From NCBI GenBank assembly GCA_042408925.1, contig JBHOQO010000096.1:25961-89960 (forward strand): a stretch of DNA of 64,000 nucleotides, given 5' to 3'. The notes below the pieces were generated by a model. It ran no database searches. It was not told where the DNA came from and was given only the letters and a program-made list of their open reading frames with translations. The DNA comes from BPIH01 sp042408925. Its GTDB lineage: Bacteria > Chloroflexota > Limnocylindria > Limnocylindrales > CSP1-4. Of this stretch, positions 22,964-31,416 are shown in pieces (the stretch's first letter is position 1; every line of letters starts with the position of its first letter). Position numbers and translations under genes: made by a program.

Positions 22964-24175
22964 TCATTCGTATCGAAGGGCCACGATCGGGTCGAGGCGG
23001 GCTGCCTGGCGGGCCGGCCAGACCCCGAAGACGACGCCGACGAGGACGCTGAAGCCGAGGGCGACGACGACGGTCCAGGGGCTCACGACGATCCCCCAGC
23101 CGGCCGCCGTCCCGATGGCGGCTGAGACGGCGACCCCGATGACGGTCCCGACAAGCCCGCCGAGGACCGACAGCGTCAGGGCCTCGACGAGGAACTGGAC
23201 GAGGATGTCGCCCTCGCGGGCGCCGATCGCCTTCCGGATCCCGATCTCCCGGGTCCGTTCGCGGACCGAGACGAGCATGATGTTCATGATCCCGATCCCG
23301 CCGACGACGAGCGAGATCGAGGCGATCCCGGCGAGGAGGAGCGAGAGCGTCGTCGAGACGTCCGAGACCGTGCTCAGGAGCTGGGCCTGGTCCTGGATCG
23401 TGAAGTCGTCGCTCGCAGCGGCGTCGAGGCCGTGGCGTTGGCGGAGGAGGGCCGTGATCTCGGCCTTGGCGGCGTCCATGGCGCCGAGGGAGGCGACGCT
23501 CACCGCGATGGTCCGGACCCGATCCGTCGAGCTGAAGGCGTGACGGAGCGTGGTGATCGGGATGACCACCTGGTCGTCCTGGCTGATCGGCCCGGTCGAG
23601 CCCTTCGGCTGCAGGATCCCGACGACCTCGAAGGGAAGCCCGCCGATCGTGATCGTCCGCCCGATCGCCTCCGGGCCGAGGCCGAGGTCGTCGGCCGTCG
23701 TCGCGCCGAGGACGGCGACCCGCAGCCCGTTCTCGACCGCCAGCCCGCTGATGAACGAACCCTGCCAGATCCGGAAGGCCCGCACCGTCAGGTAGTCGGG
23801 GGTCGTCCCGACGATCTGGGTCGTCGTGTTCTGGGCCCCGGCGACGACGAGCTGCTGGGTCGTGATTTCGGGCGCAACGCCAGCGATGTCGTTGACGGCC
23901 GCGACCGCCTCGGCGTCGGCGAGCGTGAGCGTCTGGGCCGACCCCGCCGCGCCCCGCGTGAAGCCGGTCAGCGTCCCGCCCGGACTGATGGTCAGGAGGT
24001 TCGTGCCGAGCCCCTGGAGGCGGGCCGTGATCCCGCTCGTCGCGCCCTGGCCGACACCGACGAGGGCCACGACGGCGGCGACCCCGATGACGACGCCGAG
24101 GGCGGTCAGGACGGTCCGCAGTCGGGCTGCGGCAAGCCGCTGGAGGGCGAGCCGCACGAGCTCGAGGGCGATCAT
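22964..24175 (-). CDS. MacB-type ABC transporter permease
   Basis: The 403-residue protein has the MacB/FtsX topology: one N-terminal helix (TVLTALGVVIGVAAVVALVGVG), a periplasmic MacB_PCD domain at about 50-265, and three C-terminal helices beginning SLLLAGIASISLVVGGIGIMNIML. The cytoplasmic motif VSVRERTREIGIRKAIGA and the ending ARQAARLDPIVALRYE are family hallmarks. It overlaps the ATPase gene (ATGA, start 24175). With the adaptor protein upstream it forms a tripartite-style exporter of peptides or small toxins. In a monoderm envelope no outer-membrane partner is needed and none is present here. Confidence 0.95.
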   Translation of the reverse strand: MIALELVRLALQRLAAARLRTVLTALGVVIGVAAVVALVGVGQGATSGITARLQGLGTNLLTISPGGTLTGFTRGAAGSAQTLTLADAEAVAAVNDIAGVAPEITTQQLVVAGAQNTTTQIVGTTPDYLTVRAFRIWQGSFISGLAVENGLRVAVLGATTADDLGLGPEAIGRTITIGGLPFEVVGILQPKGSTGPISQDDQVVIPITTLRHAFSSTDRVRTIAVSVASLGAMDAAKAEITALLRQRHGLDAAASDDFTIQDQAQLLSTVSDVSTTLSLLLAGIASISLVVGGIGIMNIMLVSVRERTREIGIRKAIGAREGDILVQFLVEALTLSVLGGLVGTVIGVAVSAAIGTAAGWGIVVSPWTVVVALGFSVLVGVVFGVWPARQAARLDPIVALRYE

Positions 24176-24846
24176 GCGACGAGCCGCCCGTCCCGGAGGT
24201 GGACCTGGCGCTCGGCCACGGCCGCAACCTCCGGATCGTGGGTGATGAGGACGATCGTCCGACCGGCCTCGTGGAGGGCGCGGAAGATGGCGAGGACCTC
24301 GGCGCCCTGCTCGGTCGCCAGGTTCCCGGTCGGCTCGTCGGCGAGGATGACCTCGGGCTCGGTCACGAGGGCCCGAGCGATGGCGACCCGCTGCTGCTCC
24401 CCACCCGACAACTCGGCCGGCGTGTGGTGGACCCGCGCCCCGAGGCCGAGGCGTTCGAGGGCCGCCCGGGCCCGCTCGAGTCTCGCCCGCCGGGCGACGC
24501 CCTGGTACAAGAGCGGCATCGCGACGTTCTCGACGGCCGAGGTCCGGGGCAGGAGGTTGTAAGCCTGGAAGACGAAGCCGATCGAGCGGCCCCGGAGCCG
24601 GGCCAGCGCGTCGCCGTCGAGACCCGCGACGTCGACGCCGCCGAGGCGGTAGCGCCCGCTCGTCGGCCGATCGAGGCAGCCGATGATGTGCATGAGCGTC
24701 GACTTCCCCGAACCCGAGGGACCCACGATGGCGACGAACTCGCCGGCGGCGACCTGGAGGCTGACGTCGGCGAGGGCGACGACCTGGACCCGGCCCGTCG
24801 AATAGACGCGACCGACCCGCTCGAGGTCGATGAGGGGCGGAGCCAT
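24172..24846 (-). CDS. MacB/LolD-type ABC ATP-binding protein
   Basis: The 224-residue ATPase has Walker A GPSGSGKST at about 41-49, signature LSGGEQQRVAIARAL at about 143-157 and Walker B VILADEPTGNLA at about 163-174, with THDPEVAAV as switch. The sequence GSGKSTLMHIIGCLDRPTSG is typical of the MacB/LolD group. ATG 24846 overlaps nothing but lies 12 bp after the adaptor gene. It powers the adjacent permease. The second domain of E. coli MacB is encoded separately here, as usual in Gram-positives. Confidence 0.95.
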   Translation of the reverse strand: MAPPLIDLERVGRVYSTGRVQVVALADVSLQVAAGEFVAIVGPSGSGKSTLMHIIGCLDRPTSGRYRLGGVDVAGLDGDALARLRGRSIGFVFQAYNLLPRTSAVENVAMPLLYQGVARRARLERARAALERLGLGARVHHTPAELSGGEQQRVAIARALVTEPEVILADEPTGNLATEQGAEVLAIFRALHEAGRTIVLITHDPEVAAVAERQVHLRDGRLVA

Positions 24847-24858
24847 CGGACGCCTCCC

Positions 24859-26022
24859 TCAGCGGTTCGGGACGCCGAACCGCCCGCCCCCGAAGCCGCC
24901 GCCGGGAAGGCCCAGCCCGAAGCCGCCGTTCGTCGTCGTCGACTGGCGGGTCGAGGCCGTCCCCGTCACGACCGTCTCTCCTTCGGCGACGCCGCTCTTG
25001 ATCTCGACGTACTGGTCGCCGACGAGGCCGACCTCGACCGGTCGAACGGCGACCTGACCGGTCTGGTCGACGACCCGGACGGTGTAGGTACCGGCCGTCC
25101 CCTCGAGGGCCGTGACCGGGACGGCGAGGACGTTGTCGGCGCGGCCCGTCTCGACCGAGACCGTCGCCGACATCCCGCTCGCCAGCCCGGTCGGCGGGTC
25201 GTCGAGGGCGACCGTGACCGGGTACGTCACGACGCTCGAGGTGCCGCTCGAGGCTGCGACCGGGGCGATCGCCGTCACCTTGCCGGTCGCGGTCGTGCCG
25301 AGGGCGGTGATCGTCACCGAGGCCGCCTGGCCGACGGCGACGGCGCCCAGGTCCGCCTCGGCGACCTCGGCCGAGACCTCGAGGGGCCCGGCCTCGATGA
25401 CGATGGCGTCGCCGTTCGGGGCCAGGACGCCGGCGGCGATGTTCACGGCGGTCACGAGCCCGTCGGCGGGTGCCTTCAGGGTTGCGGCGTCGATCTGGGC
25501 GATGATCGACGACCGGTTCCGTTCCACTTGCTGGAGCTGGGCCACGGCGTTGTAGTAGCTGATGTTCGCCTGGCGCTTCGCGTCGGTCGTCGTCGCCGCA
25601 TCGAGGGTCGCCTTGGCGCTCGCGACCTGGTTCCGGGCGGCGAGGAGATTCGCATCCGCGATCGACTTCTGGGCCTGGAGGTCGCTCGTATCGGCCTTGG
25701 CGAGGACGTCGCCCGCATGGACGCGGTCGCCGACCGTCACGTCGACCTCGGTCACGAGCCACGTGCTCGACCCGCTCGCGGCCGCGCTCGCGGTCCCGGC
25801 GATGAGCCGCGGTTGGCTGCCGAAGGCGAGGGCGTACGTCGCCGTCGGGACGACCTGCCCGGTCGCAGCGACGGCCCGGACGACGTTCCGGCGCGTCACC
25901 GTCGCCGTCACGTAGTCGACGGTCGGCGAGGCACCGAAGCTGGGCCCGACGACCGCGACGGCGACGGCGCCGACCCCGACGACGATGAGGAGCACGACGA
26001 GGAGCGAGGTCAGTCGGCGCAT
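24859..26022 (-). CDS. Efflux periplasmic adaptor subunit (MacA/HlyD-like)
   Basis: The 387-residue protein begins with a membrane anchor (RRLTSLLVVLLIVVGVGAVAVAVVG, residues 2-26). A biotinyl-lipoyl half follows (VRAVAATGQVVPT), then a coiled-coil hairpin at about 115-190 (KSIADANLLAARNQVASAKA then VAQLQQVERNRSSII), the second half of the lipoyl domain (DAATLKAPADGLV), a beta-barrel, and a membrane-proximal domain ending SGVAEGETVVTG. The Gly/Phe-rich tail is unusual and resembles that of the DUF5666-like protein in the same operon. Start ATG 26022 is chosen because the signal anchor begins there. It leads the macAB-like operon. Confidence 0.92.
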   Translation of the reverse strand: MRRLTSLLVVLLIVVGVGAVAVAVVGPSFGASPTVDYVTATVTRRNVVRAVAATGQVVPTATYALAFGSQPRLIAGTASAAASGSSTWLVTEVDVTVGDRVHAGDVLAKADTSDLQAQKSIADANLLAARNQVASAKATLDAATTTDAKRQANISYYNAVAQLQQVERNRSSIIAQIDAATLKAPADGLVTAVNIAAGVLAPNGDAIVIEAGPLEVSAEVAEADLGAVAVGQAASVTITALGTTATGKVTAIAPVAASSGTSSVVTYPVTVALDDPPTGLASGMSATVSVETGRADNVLAVPVTALEGTAGTYTVRVVDQTGQVAVRPVEVGLVGDQYVEIKSGVAEGETVVTGTASTRQSTTTNGGFGLGLPGGGFGGGRFGVPNR

Positions 26023-26112
26023 CGGTCGCTCGACCTCGTGTCGGGCACGCAACGGGGCGAACCTCGGGGAGCGCGACGCATGCGAGAACCTCCGTTCGGC
26101 GTGATCGGGTTG

Positions 26113-26140
26113 CTCATCGATGGTCGGGCCGCTCGATGAG
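26113..26140. promoter_or_regulatory. Inverted repeat upstream of the MacAB-type operon
   Basis: CTCATCGA (26113-26120) and TCGATGAG (26133-26140) are perfect inverted arms 12 bases apart, in the 209-bp divergent gap between the adaptor gene and the gene at 26232. It could bind a dimeric regulator such as a TetR-type protein encoded elsewhere. The rest of this gap shows no other clear signal. Confidence 0.4.
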
Positions 26141-26231
26141 ACGGTCATGAGAGGACCCGCCCTGTCCGACCCGTGGTGATCCGGCACGACTCTCACGATC
26201 CTGTCAGGGTCCGGCGCTAGACGTTGGCGGC

Positions 26232-26666
26232 ATGAACGAACCGCGCCAGCATCAACCCCGGCCCGTCGGCCCTCCCGTCCCCGAGTCGAGCGGATCCTCG
26301 GGTCCGAGGCGTCCGGCCGGCTCGCCGCCGCGTCCGCGAACGCCGGCCGCGACGGCTCCCGATCCACGGCCGCTCGCGAAGCGGCGCCAGGTCCAGGCAG
26401 CCGGGCTCAGCCTCGCCGCCTTCGGCGCCCTCGCCGTCCTCGTGGCCGGCCACCCCGTCGGCAGGGCACTCGCGACGAGCCCAACGGACGGGAACGCCAC
26501 CGTCGACCGCTCCGGGAGCGCTCCCCTTGGTCCGAGCGATCCCGGCCTCCAGATCCCGTCCGTCGACGGCGGCACGGGTAGCCTCGGGGGCTCCGGGAGC
26601 TTCGGGGTGACGCCGCGGCTCCGAATCGGGAGCGGGACGCCACACCTGCGGTCCGGTGGCTCCTGA
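26232..26666 (+). CDS. Hypothetical proline/glycine-rich single-pass membrane protein
   Basis: I do not recognise this 144-residue protein. It has a proline-rich cytoplasmic N-terminus (about 1-50), one membrane helix at about 55-75 (QAAGLSLAAFGALAVLVAG), and a Gly/Ser/Asp-rich outer segment ending GTPHLRSGGS. Its end overlaps the GTG start of the flavin transferase gene by 11 bp, so the two are translationally linked. It might be a small envelope component of the flavin/haem redox unit downstream. I looked for an FMN-attachment motif of the D-x-x-[ST]-G-A-T type and did not find a convincing one. Confidence 0.5.
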   Translation: MNEPRQHQPRPVGPPVPESSGSSGPRRPAGSPPRPRTPAATAPDPRPLAKRRQVQAAGLSLAAFGALAVLVAGHPVGRALATSPTDGNATVDRSGSAPLGPSDPGLQIPSVDGGTGSLGGSGSFGVTPRLRIGSGTPHLRSGGS

Positions 26667-27762
26667 GATCGCCGCCGTCGACTGGCGGCGGGCCGTCTTT
26701 CCGGCGATGGGAACGACGGTCACGGTCCTCGTCCCCCCGGCATGGTCGGCGATGACGTCGGTCGTCGCCGACGTCTTTGCCGAGTGGGAGGCTCGCCTCA
26801 GCCGGTTCCGGCCGGCGAGCGAACTCTCGCGCTTGAACCGGACCGGGCGTCGACGGGGCGCCAGCCCGCTCCTCTTCGACGCCCTCGAGACGGCGGTCGC
26901 TGCCGCCGTCGCCACCGACGGCCTTTTCGATCCGACGCTCCTCGACCGCCTCGAGGCCCTCGGATACGACCGGACCTTCGAGACGGTCGTCGCCCGGGCG
27001 TCCGGCTCCGGCGGCGACGGACCCGCCCGAGCGGGTCGAGCAGGAGCGTCGTCGACGTCGGCGTCCAACCGGCCAGACCGCAGTCCTCGGGGCGCTCCAG
27101 CGGGTCCCGCCTGGCGGGCGATCCGGCTCGATCCGCGCTCGCGGACGATCGAGCTCCCGCCGGGGACCCGGATCGACCTCGGCGGCATCGCGAAGGGGAT
27201 GGCCGTCGACGCTGCCCTCGCCCTGCTCCGTGCCGTCGGGCTCCCGGCCGCGGCCGTCGAGGCCGGGGGCGACCTCGCTGTCTTCGGGTCGGCGCCCGAC
27301 GGCGGGTCCTGGCGGATCGAGGTCGAGCGGCCGCCGACGGCCGGCTCCCCGCCGGCGGGCCGCCTCGTGCTCGAGCTCGACGGCGGCGCCCTCGCGACGT
27401 CGAGTGTCGGACGGCGCCGCTGGCAGGTCGACGGGCGTTGGCACCACCACCTCCTCGATCCCCGGTCCGGCGAGCCGGCAGCGACCGGGGTCTGGTCGGC
27501 GACGGCGACGGCCCCGACGTGCACGGAGGCGGAGGTGGCGGCGAAGGTCGCCCTTCTCCTCGGCGTCGACGCCGGGGCGGTCTTCCTCCGCTCCCGCGGC
27601 TACAGCGGCCTCTTCATCGTCGATGACGGAACCGTCGCCTTCGTCGGCCCCGATCAGCCGCCGACCGCCGTCGAGCCGCCCGCTGCCGACCTCCCCATCC
27701 CCCACCCGACGGCGGGGACGAACGTGCGGCCGGGCCTCGAAGCGGCCGGAGGCGAGGCGTGA
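26656..27762 (+). CDS. apbE: FAD:protein FMN transferase (ApbE family)
   Basis: ApbE links FMN covalently to a threonine or serine of target redox proteins using FAD and magnesium. The 368-residue protein shows VFPAMGTTVTVLV at about 14-26, EARLSRFRPASELSRLNRT at about 46-64, GRFDPTL-like LFDPTLLDRLEALGYDRTF, and LGGIAKGMAVDAAL near 176. Later blocks are VEAGGDLAVFGSAPDGGSWRIEVE and HHLLDPRSGEPA. The usual ADALAT metal motif is TEAEVAAKVAL here, as in some actinobacterial members. There is no obvious signal peptide, so it may act in the cytoplasm or be exported another way. It starts with GTG at 26656 and its stop overlaps the ferric-reductase-like gene as GTGA. A Ser/Gly-rich stretch at about 115-145 interrupts the domain. 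Confidence 0.88.
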   Translation: MAPEIAAVDWRRAVFPAMGTTVTVLVPPAWSAMTSVVADVFAEWEARLSRFRPASELSRLNRTGRRRGASPLLFDALETAVAAAVATDGLFDPTLLDRLEALGYDRTFETVVARASGSGGDGPARAGRAGASSTSASNRPDRSPRGAPAGPAWRAIRLDPRSRTIELPPGTRIDLGGIAKGMAVDAALALLRAVGLPAAAVEAGGDLAVFGSAPDGGSWRIEVERPPTAGSPPAGRLVLELDGGALATSSVGRRRWQVDGRWHHHLLDPRSGEPAATGVWSATATAPTCTEAEVAAKVALLLGVDAGAVFLRSRGYSGLFIVDDGTVAFVGPDQPPTAVEPPAADLPIPHPTAGTNVRPGLEAAGGEA

Positions 27763-28883
27763 CCGAGAGCCAGCTGACGTGGATCGTCGCCCGGACCGCC
27801 GGGCTCCTCGCCTATCTCCTGACGACGGCCTCCGTGGTCCTCGGCCTCGTCCTCCACCATCGCTGGCGATCGGCGACGTGGCCGCGCTTCGTGACGAACG
27901 AGCTCCACCGGACCGTCAGCCTCCTCGCCCTCCTCGCCCTGGCAGGGCACGGGCTCGCCCTCCTCCTCGACCCGTACCTGGCACCGACGGTCTCGGAGAT
28001 CCTCGTCCCGCTCACGATCAGCTACCGGCCGCTCTGGGTGGCGGCGGGGATCGTCGCCGGATACCTCCTCGTCGGTCTCTGGCTGAGCCAGTATGTGCGC
28101 CCCTGGATCGGGTACCGGGCCTGGGCGCGCCTCCACCTCCTGACCTACGCCGCCTGGATCCTCGCCCTCGTCCACGGTCTCGCCGCCGGGAGCGACACCT
28201 CCACCGTCTGGGCCCTCCTCCTCTACGGCGGCTCGGTCTCCCTCGTCGGCGGCCTCGTCGTGGCCCGGATCCTCGACACCGAGCCGGAGGTGGCCCGCCT
28301 CCTCGGCCTCGCCGCCGCCGGCCTCCTCTTCGCCGTCGTCGCCGTCTGGGCCATCGACGGGCCGCTCGCACCGGACTGGTCGGCCCGCGCCGGGTCGTCA
28401 CCGGCCCGCGGCCGGGCCGCGGTCGCGACCGCCGGAGGCAGCGGTTCGGCGGCGGCGCTCGCGAGCCCCGCACCGAGCTCCGCACCGAGCTCCGACCTGA
28501 CCTTCACGGCCAGTTTCCTCGGTGCCGTCGGCGTCCAGCGCGTCGCGGGCGGCCGGGCGCTCGTCGTCCAGGGTCGCTTCGCGGATCCGACAGCCGGCAG
28601 CCTGGCAATCCTCATCGGCTCGACCCAAAGCCCGGCCGACGCCTCGCAGCTCGTCCTCCGGGTCGACGGACAGCCTGCCTGCACCGGCGTCGTCACCACC
28701 CTCGACGAGGCGACCATCGCCGGCCGCTGCCGGACCGGCGACGGGAGCAGCCTCGACGTCCGACTCCTCGTCAGCGGCTTCGACGGCGAGCGGATCACCG
28801 GCACCCTCGTCGTCGGCCCGACGGGCTCCGGCGACGGCCGGACGACGGGGCCGACCGACGGCGGCGGGGCCGCCACCGGCTAG
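27759..28883 (+). CDS. Ferric-reductase-like transmembrane haem protein with extracytoplasmic tail domain
   Basis: The 374-residue protein has an N-terminal FRD-like membrane domain of about six helices (residues 8-210). Paired histidines suitable for two b-haems are seen in TNELHRTVSLL, LAGHGLALL, WARLHLLTYAA and LALVHGLAAG. The last 160 residues form a soluble beta-rich domain (FTASFLGAVGVQRVAGGRAL, then LAILIGSTQSPADASQLVLR) behind a Ser/Ala/Pro linker. I cannot name this domain. No NAD or FAD-binding reductase domain is present, so electrons must come from a partner. GTG start at 27759 overlaps apbE. A haem b conduit working with a flavinylated partner is the simplest model. Confidence 0.82.
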   Translation: MTESQLTWIVARTAGLLAYLLTTASVVLGLVLHHRWRSATWPRFVTNELHRTVSLLALLALAGHGLALLLDPYLAPTVSEILVPLTISYRPLWVAAGIVAGYLLVGLWLSQYVRPWIGYRAWARLHLLTYAAWILALVHGLAAGSDTSTVWALLLYGGSVSLVGGLVVARILDTEPEVARLLGLAAAGLLFAVVAVWAIDGPLAPDWSARAGSSPARGRAAVATAGGSGSAAALASPAPSSAPSSDLTFTASFLGAVGVQRVAGGRALVVQGRFADPTAGSLAILIGSTQSPADASQLVLRVDGQPACTGVVTTLDEATIAGRCRTGDGSSLDVRLLVSGFDGERITGTLVVGPTGSGDGRTTGPTDGGGAATG

Positions 28884-28910
28884 CCGCCGGGCGCCCTACC
28901 CCGATGGGGC

Positions 28911-30023
28911 TCAGCTCATGGCTCCGGACCCGGCGCCCGGGGCGAGCTCGCGGGCGAGGAGCGCCGCCAGCTCGCGGGCGTTCGTAGCGCCGTAGTTCGC
29001 GTAGCAGTTGTTCATGAGCAGGTGGGTCGCCCGGACCCGGCGGGCGATCTCACGGACCCGGGGAACCCACTCCTCCAGCTCGCTGCGGCTGTAGAGGTAG
29101 CGGAACCGCTCGACCGGAGCCACGCCGGTCGCTTCCCACATGGCCCGCCGGCGACCGTGGAAGCGGACGACGGCGAGGTCCGGGCTCGTCGTCGCCACGA
29201 CCGGCGGGACGCTGCTTCGAAAGCCCTGGGGCTCGTCGACGAGGACGAGCGCCGCGCCGATCTCCTCGAGGAAGCGGAGCGTCCGCTCGACGTTCTTCTC
29301 GTTGAGCCAGCTCGCGTTTCGGAACTCGACCCCGACCGGAAGCCCGGCGAGCCGCTCTCGGGCCTCGCGGATCGCCGCCCGGGCCTCCGACGAGCTGTAG
29401 ACCCAGCGCGGGTACTGGAGGAAGACGGCACCGAGCTGGCCGGCCTCGACGAGGGGGGCGATCCCCTCGCGGAAGAGCACCCAGAGCGCGTCGAGGAGCT
29501 CGGCCGGCAGATCCTTGCCGTAGATCCGGGACCGCTCGGCCAGCTCGGCCGGGAGTTCGGCCCGGACGGCCCTCGGGAGGCGGCGGACCTCGCTCGGCTG
29601 GCCGGTGAAGAGGGCGAAGGCCTTGACGTCGAAGACGAAGTCGGGCGGGGTGCGTTCGACCCAGAGGGCTGCCGTCCGGGGCGAGGGAAGCGCGTAGTAC
29701 GTCGCGTCGACCTCGACGACCGGGAAGCGGGAGGCGTAGTAGGCGAGGCGTTCCTCGGCCGTGTCGGCGTCGGGCGGGTAGAAGACGCCGGGAGCGACCA
29801 TCGTCGGATCGGTCCAGGACGCCGTCCCGACCCGGACCTCGCCGCCGTCCGGGACGACGATCGGCTCCGCGGCCACCTCCTCAACGGCGGCCGCCCGCGC
29901 GGCCGCAACCTCCGGCCCCGGGTCGTGCTCGGGATCGAGATCGGGTGCCGGGGCGTGGACGAGGGGCGGCGGGACGGTTCGAACCGGGGCCCGCGGTCGA
30001 GGCGTCGGTCGTTCCGGCGGCAT
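28911..30023 (-). CDS. DUF72 family protein
   Basis: The 370-residue protein has a Pro/Ala-rich N-terminal extension of about 60 residues and then a DUF72 (YecE-like) TIM-barrel domain: RVGTASWTDP, ERLAYYASRFPVVEVDATYY, PPDFVFDVKAFALFT, LGAVFLQYPRWVYSS, PVGVEFRNASWLNE and LVLVDEPQGF, with LLMNNCYANYGATNARELA near the end. The function of DUF72 is not established. The gene is monocistronic and convergent with the ferric-reductase-like gene; 46 bp separate its start from the ABC permease stop at 30070, read in the same direction. The extension is longer than in typical members (about 250-300 residues) and may be partly untranslated. Confidence 0.88.
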   Translation of the reverse strand: MPPERPTPRPRAPVRTVPPPLVHAPAPDLDPEHDPGPEVAAARAAAVEEVAAEPIVVPDGGEVRVGTASWTDPTMVAPGVFYPPDADTAEERLAYYASRFPVVEVDATYYALPSPRTAALWVERTPPDFVFDVKAFALFTGQPSEVRRLPRAVRAELPAELAERSRIYGKDLPAELLDALWVLFREGIAPLVEAGQLGAVFLQYPRWVYSSSEARAAIREARERLAGLPVGVEFRNASWLNEKNVERTLRFLEEIGAALVLVDEPQGFRSSVPPVVATTSPDLAVVRFHGRRRAMWEATGVAPVERFRYLYSRSELEEWVPRVREIARRVRATHLLMNNCYANYGATNARELAALLARELAPGAGSGAMS

Positions 30024-30069
30024 CGCCCGATTGTCGCCGATCCCGCCCCGTTCGGCCCCGGTCCGGGCG

Positions 30070-31416
30070 CTAGGAGCCTCGGAGGGCGACGAGGAGCGTC
30101 CGGAGGCCCGGGCGCTGGCCGTACATGAGGATCCCCGCCGAGTAGAGGCGGGCGGCGAACCAGATCGCCACCGGGATCGAGAGGGCGAGGAGGACGACGG
30201 CGAGGACGACCTCGGGCGGACTGATCGTCCCGAAGGCGAGCCGCGACGGGACGAAGTACGGGCTGAGGAACGGGACCTGGGTCAGGACGACGATGAGCGG
30301 CGAACGGAGGTCGACGACGCCCGACGCCGCCCAGACCGAGACGATGTAGCCGACCGTCGAGACGAGCGAGAGCGGGGCGACGACCGCGTTCACGTCCTCC
30401 TGGCGGCTCACGAGCGAGGCGGCCGCGGCGTAGAGGACGGCGTAGAGCCCGAAGGCAAGGACGAACATGACCCCGAAGGCGAGGAGGATCGCAGGGCTCA
30501 GCCAGGAGGGGAGGTTTGCCGCCCCGCCGGTCCCGAGGACGAGGGCCGCGATCTGGTCCTGGAACACGAGGATGAGCGTGGCGGGGGCGACGGTCACGAC
30601 GTACTGGAGGAGGCCGAGGCCGCCGACCCCGATGACCTTGCCGGCGAGGAGCTGGAAGGGGGTCGCCGCTCCGAGGATGACCTCGAGGACCCGGCTCGTC
30701 TTCTCCTCGACGACGCTCATCGCGACCCACTGGCCGTAGAGGACGATGGCGAGGAGGATGAAGACCGCGAGGGCGGTCCCGGCGAGGGAGGCGCCGAGCA
30801 TCGCCTCGGCGGTGTCAGTCTCCGACGACGGGGCGGTCCAGCCCGCTTCGCTGCTCCAGCGCCGGACCTCGAAGCTCGGCGGCGCGAACAGTCCGGCCGC
30901 CTGGGTGGGCGAGAGGCCGAGGCGCTCGAGGCGGTCCCCGATGGCGATCGCCGCGGCCGCCTGCTGGAGGAGCTGCGGGAGGCGGCTCGTCGGGAGGCCC
31001 TTCGTGTAGAGGGTGAAGCCGAGATCCCCGCCGCTCGTGCGCCCGAGGGCGAGGCCGGCGTCGTACGTGCCGTCCTCGACGCCGCGCTCGAGGGCCTCGA
31101 CGGTGGCGACGGCGACGACCTCGTACGCCCCCCGACCGGCGGACGCGCCGGGTTGGACCGCCGCCGAGGCGTTCAGGAGCCGCTCGAGGGTGCCGCGGGC
31201 GTCGAGCGTCGCCGGAGCGTCGCGGGCGACGAGCCCGATCCGATCGGTGCCGACCTGGTCCCCGAAGTAGCGGATGAGGATCGGTGAGAGCGCAACCCCC
31301 GCAACGACGAGGACGAGAACCGCCGTCGAGATGACGAACGTGCGGGTCGCTCCCCGGGCCAGGAACTCCCGGCGCGCCACGGCCAGGATGTTCCGGAGGT
31401 CCCGCCGCGGGTTCAT
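30070..31416 (-). CDS. ABC-2 type permease, NatB-like
   Basis: The 448-residue protein is the membrane half of a NatAB-type exporter (sodium or drug extrusion). A first helix (TFVISTAVLVLVVAGVAL) is followed by a large extracytoplasmic domain of about 190 residues. Five or six C-terminal helices begin AGTALAVFILLAIVLYGQWV. The family motif SVVEEKTSRVLEVILGAATPFQLLAGKVIGVG follows directly and is clear. Start ATG 31416 overlaps the ATPase stop as ATGA. Longer reading frames upstream on this strand are out of context. The substrate is not evident. Confidence 0.92.
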   Translation of the reverse strand: MNPRRDLRNILAVARREFLARGATRTFVISTAVLVLVVAGVALSPILIRYFGDQVGTDRIGLVARDAPATLDARGTLERLLNASAAVQPGASAGRGAYEVVAVATVEALERGVEDGTYDAGLALGRTSGGDLGFTLYTKGLPTSRLPQLLQQAAAAIAIGDRLERLGLSPTQAAGLFAPPSFEVRRWSSEAGWTAPSSETDTAEAMLGASLAGTALAVFILLAIVLYGQWVAMSVVEEKTSRVLEVILGAATPFQLLAGKVIGVGGLGLLQYVVTVAPATLILVFQDQIAALVLGTGGAANLPSWLSPAILLAFGVMFVLAFGLYAVLYAAAASLVSRQEDVNAVVAPLSLVSTVGYIVSVWAASGVVDLRSPLIVVLTQVPFLSPYFVPSRLAFGTISPPEVVLAVVLLALSIPVAIWFAARLYSAGILMYGQRPGLRTLLVALRGS

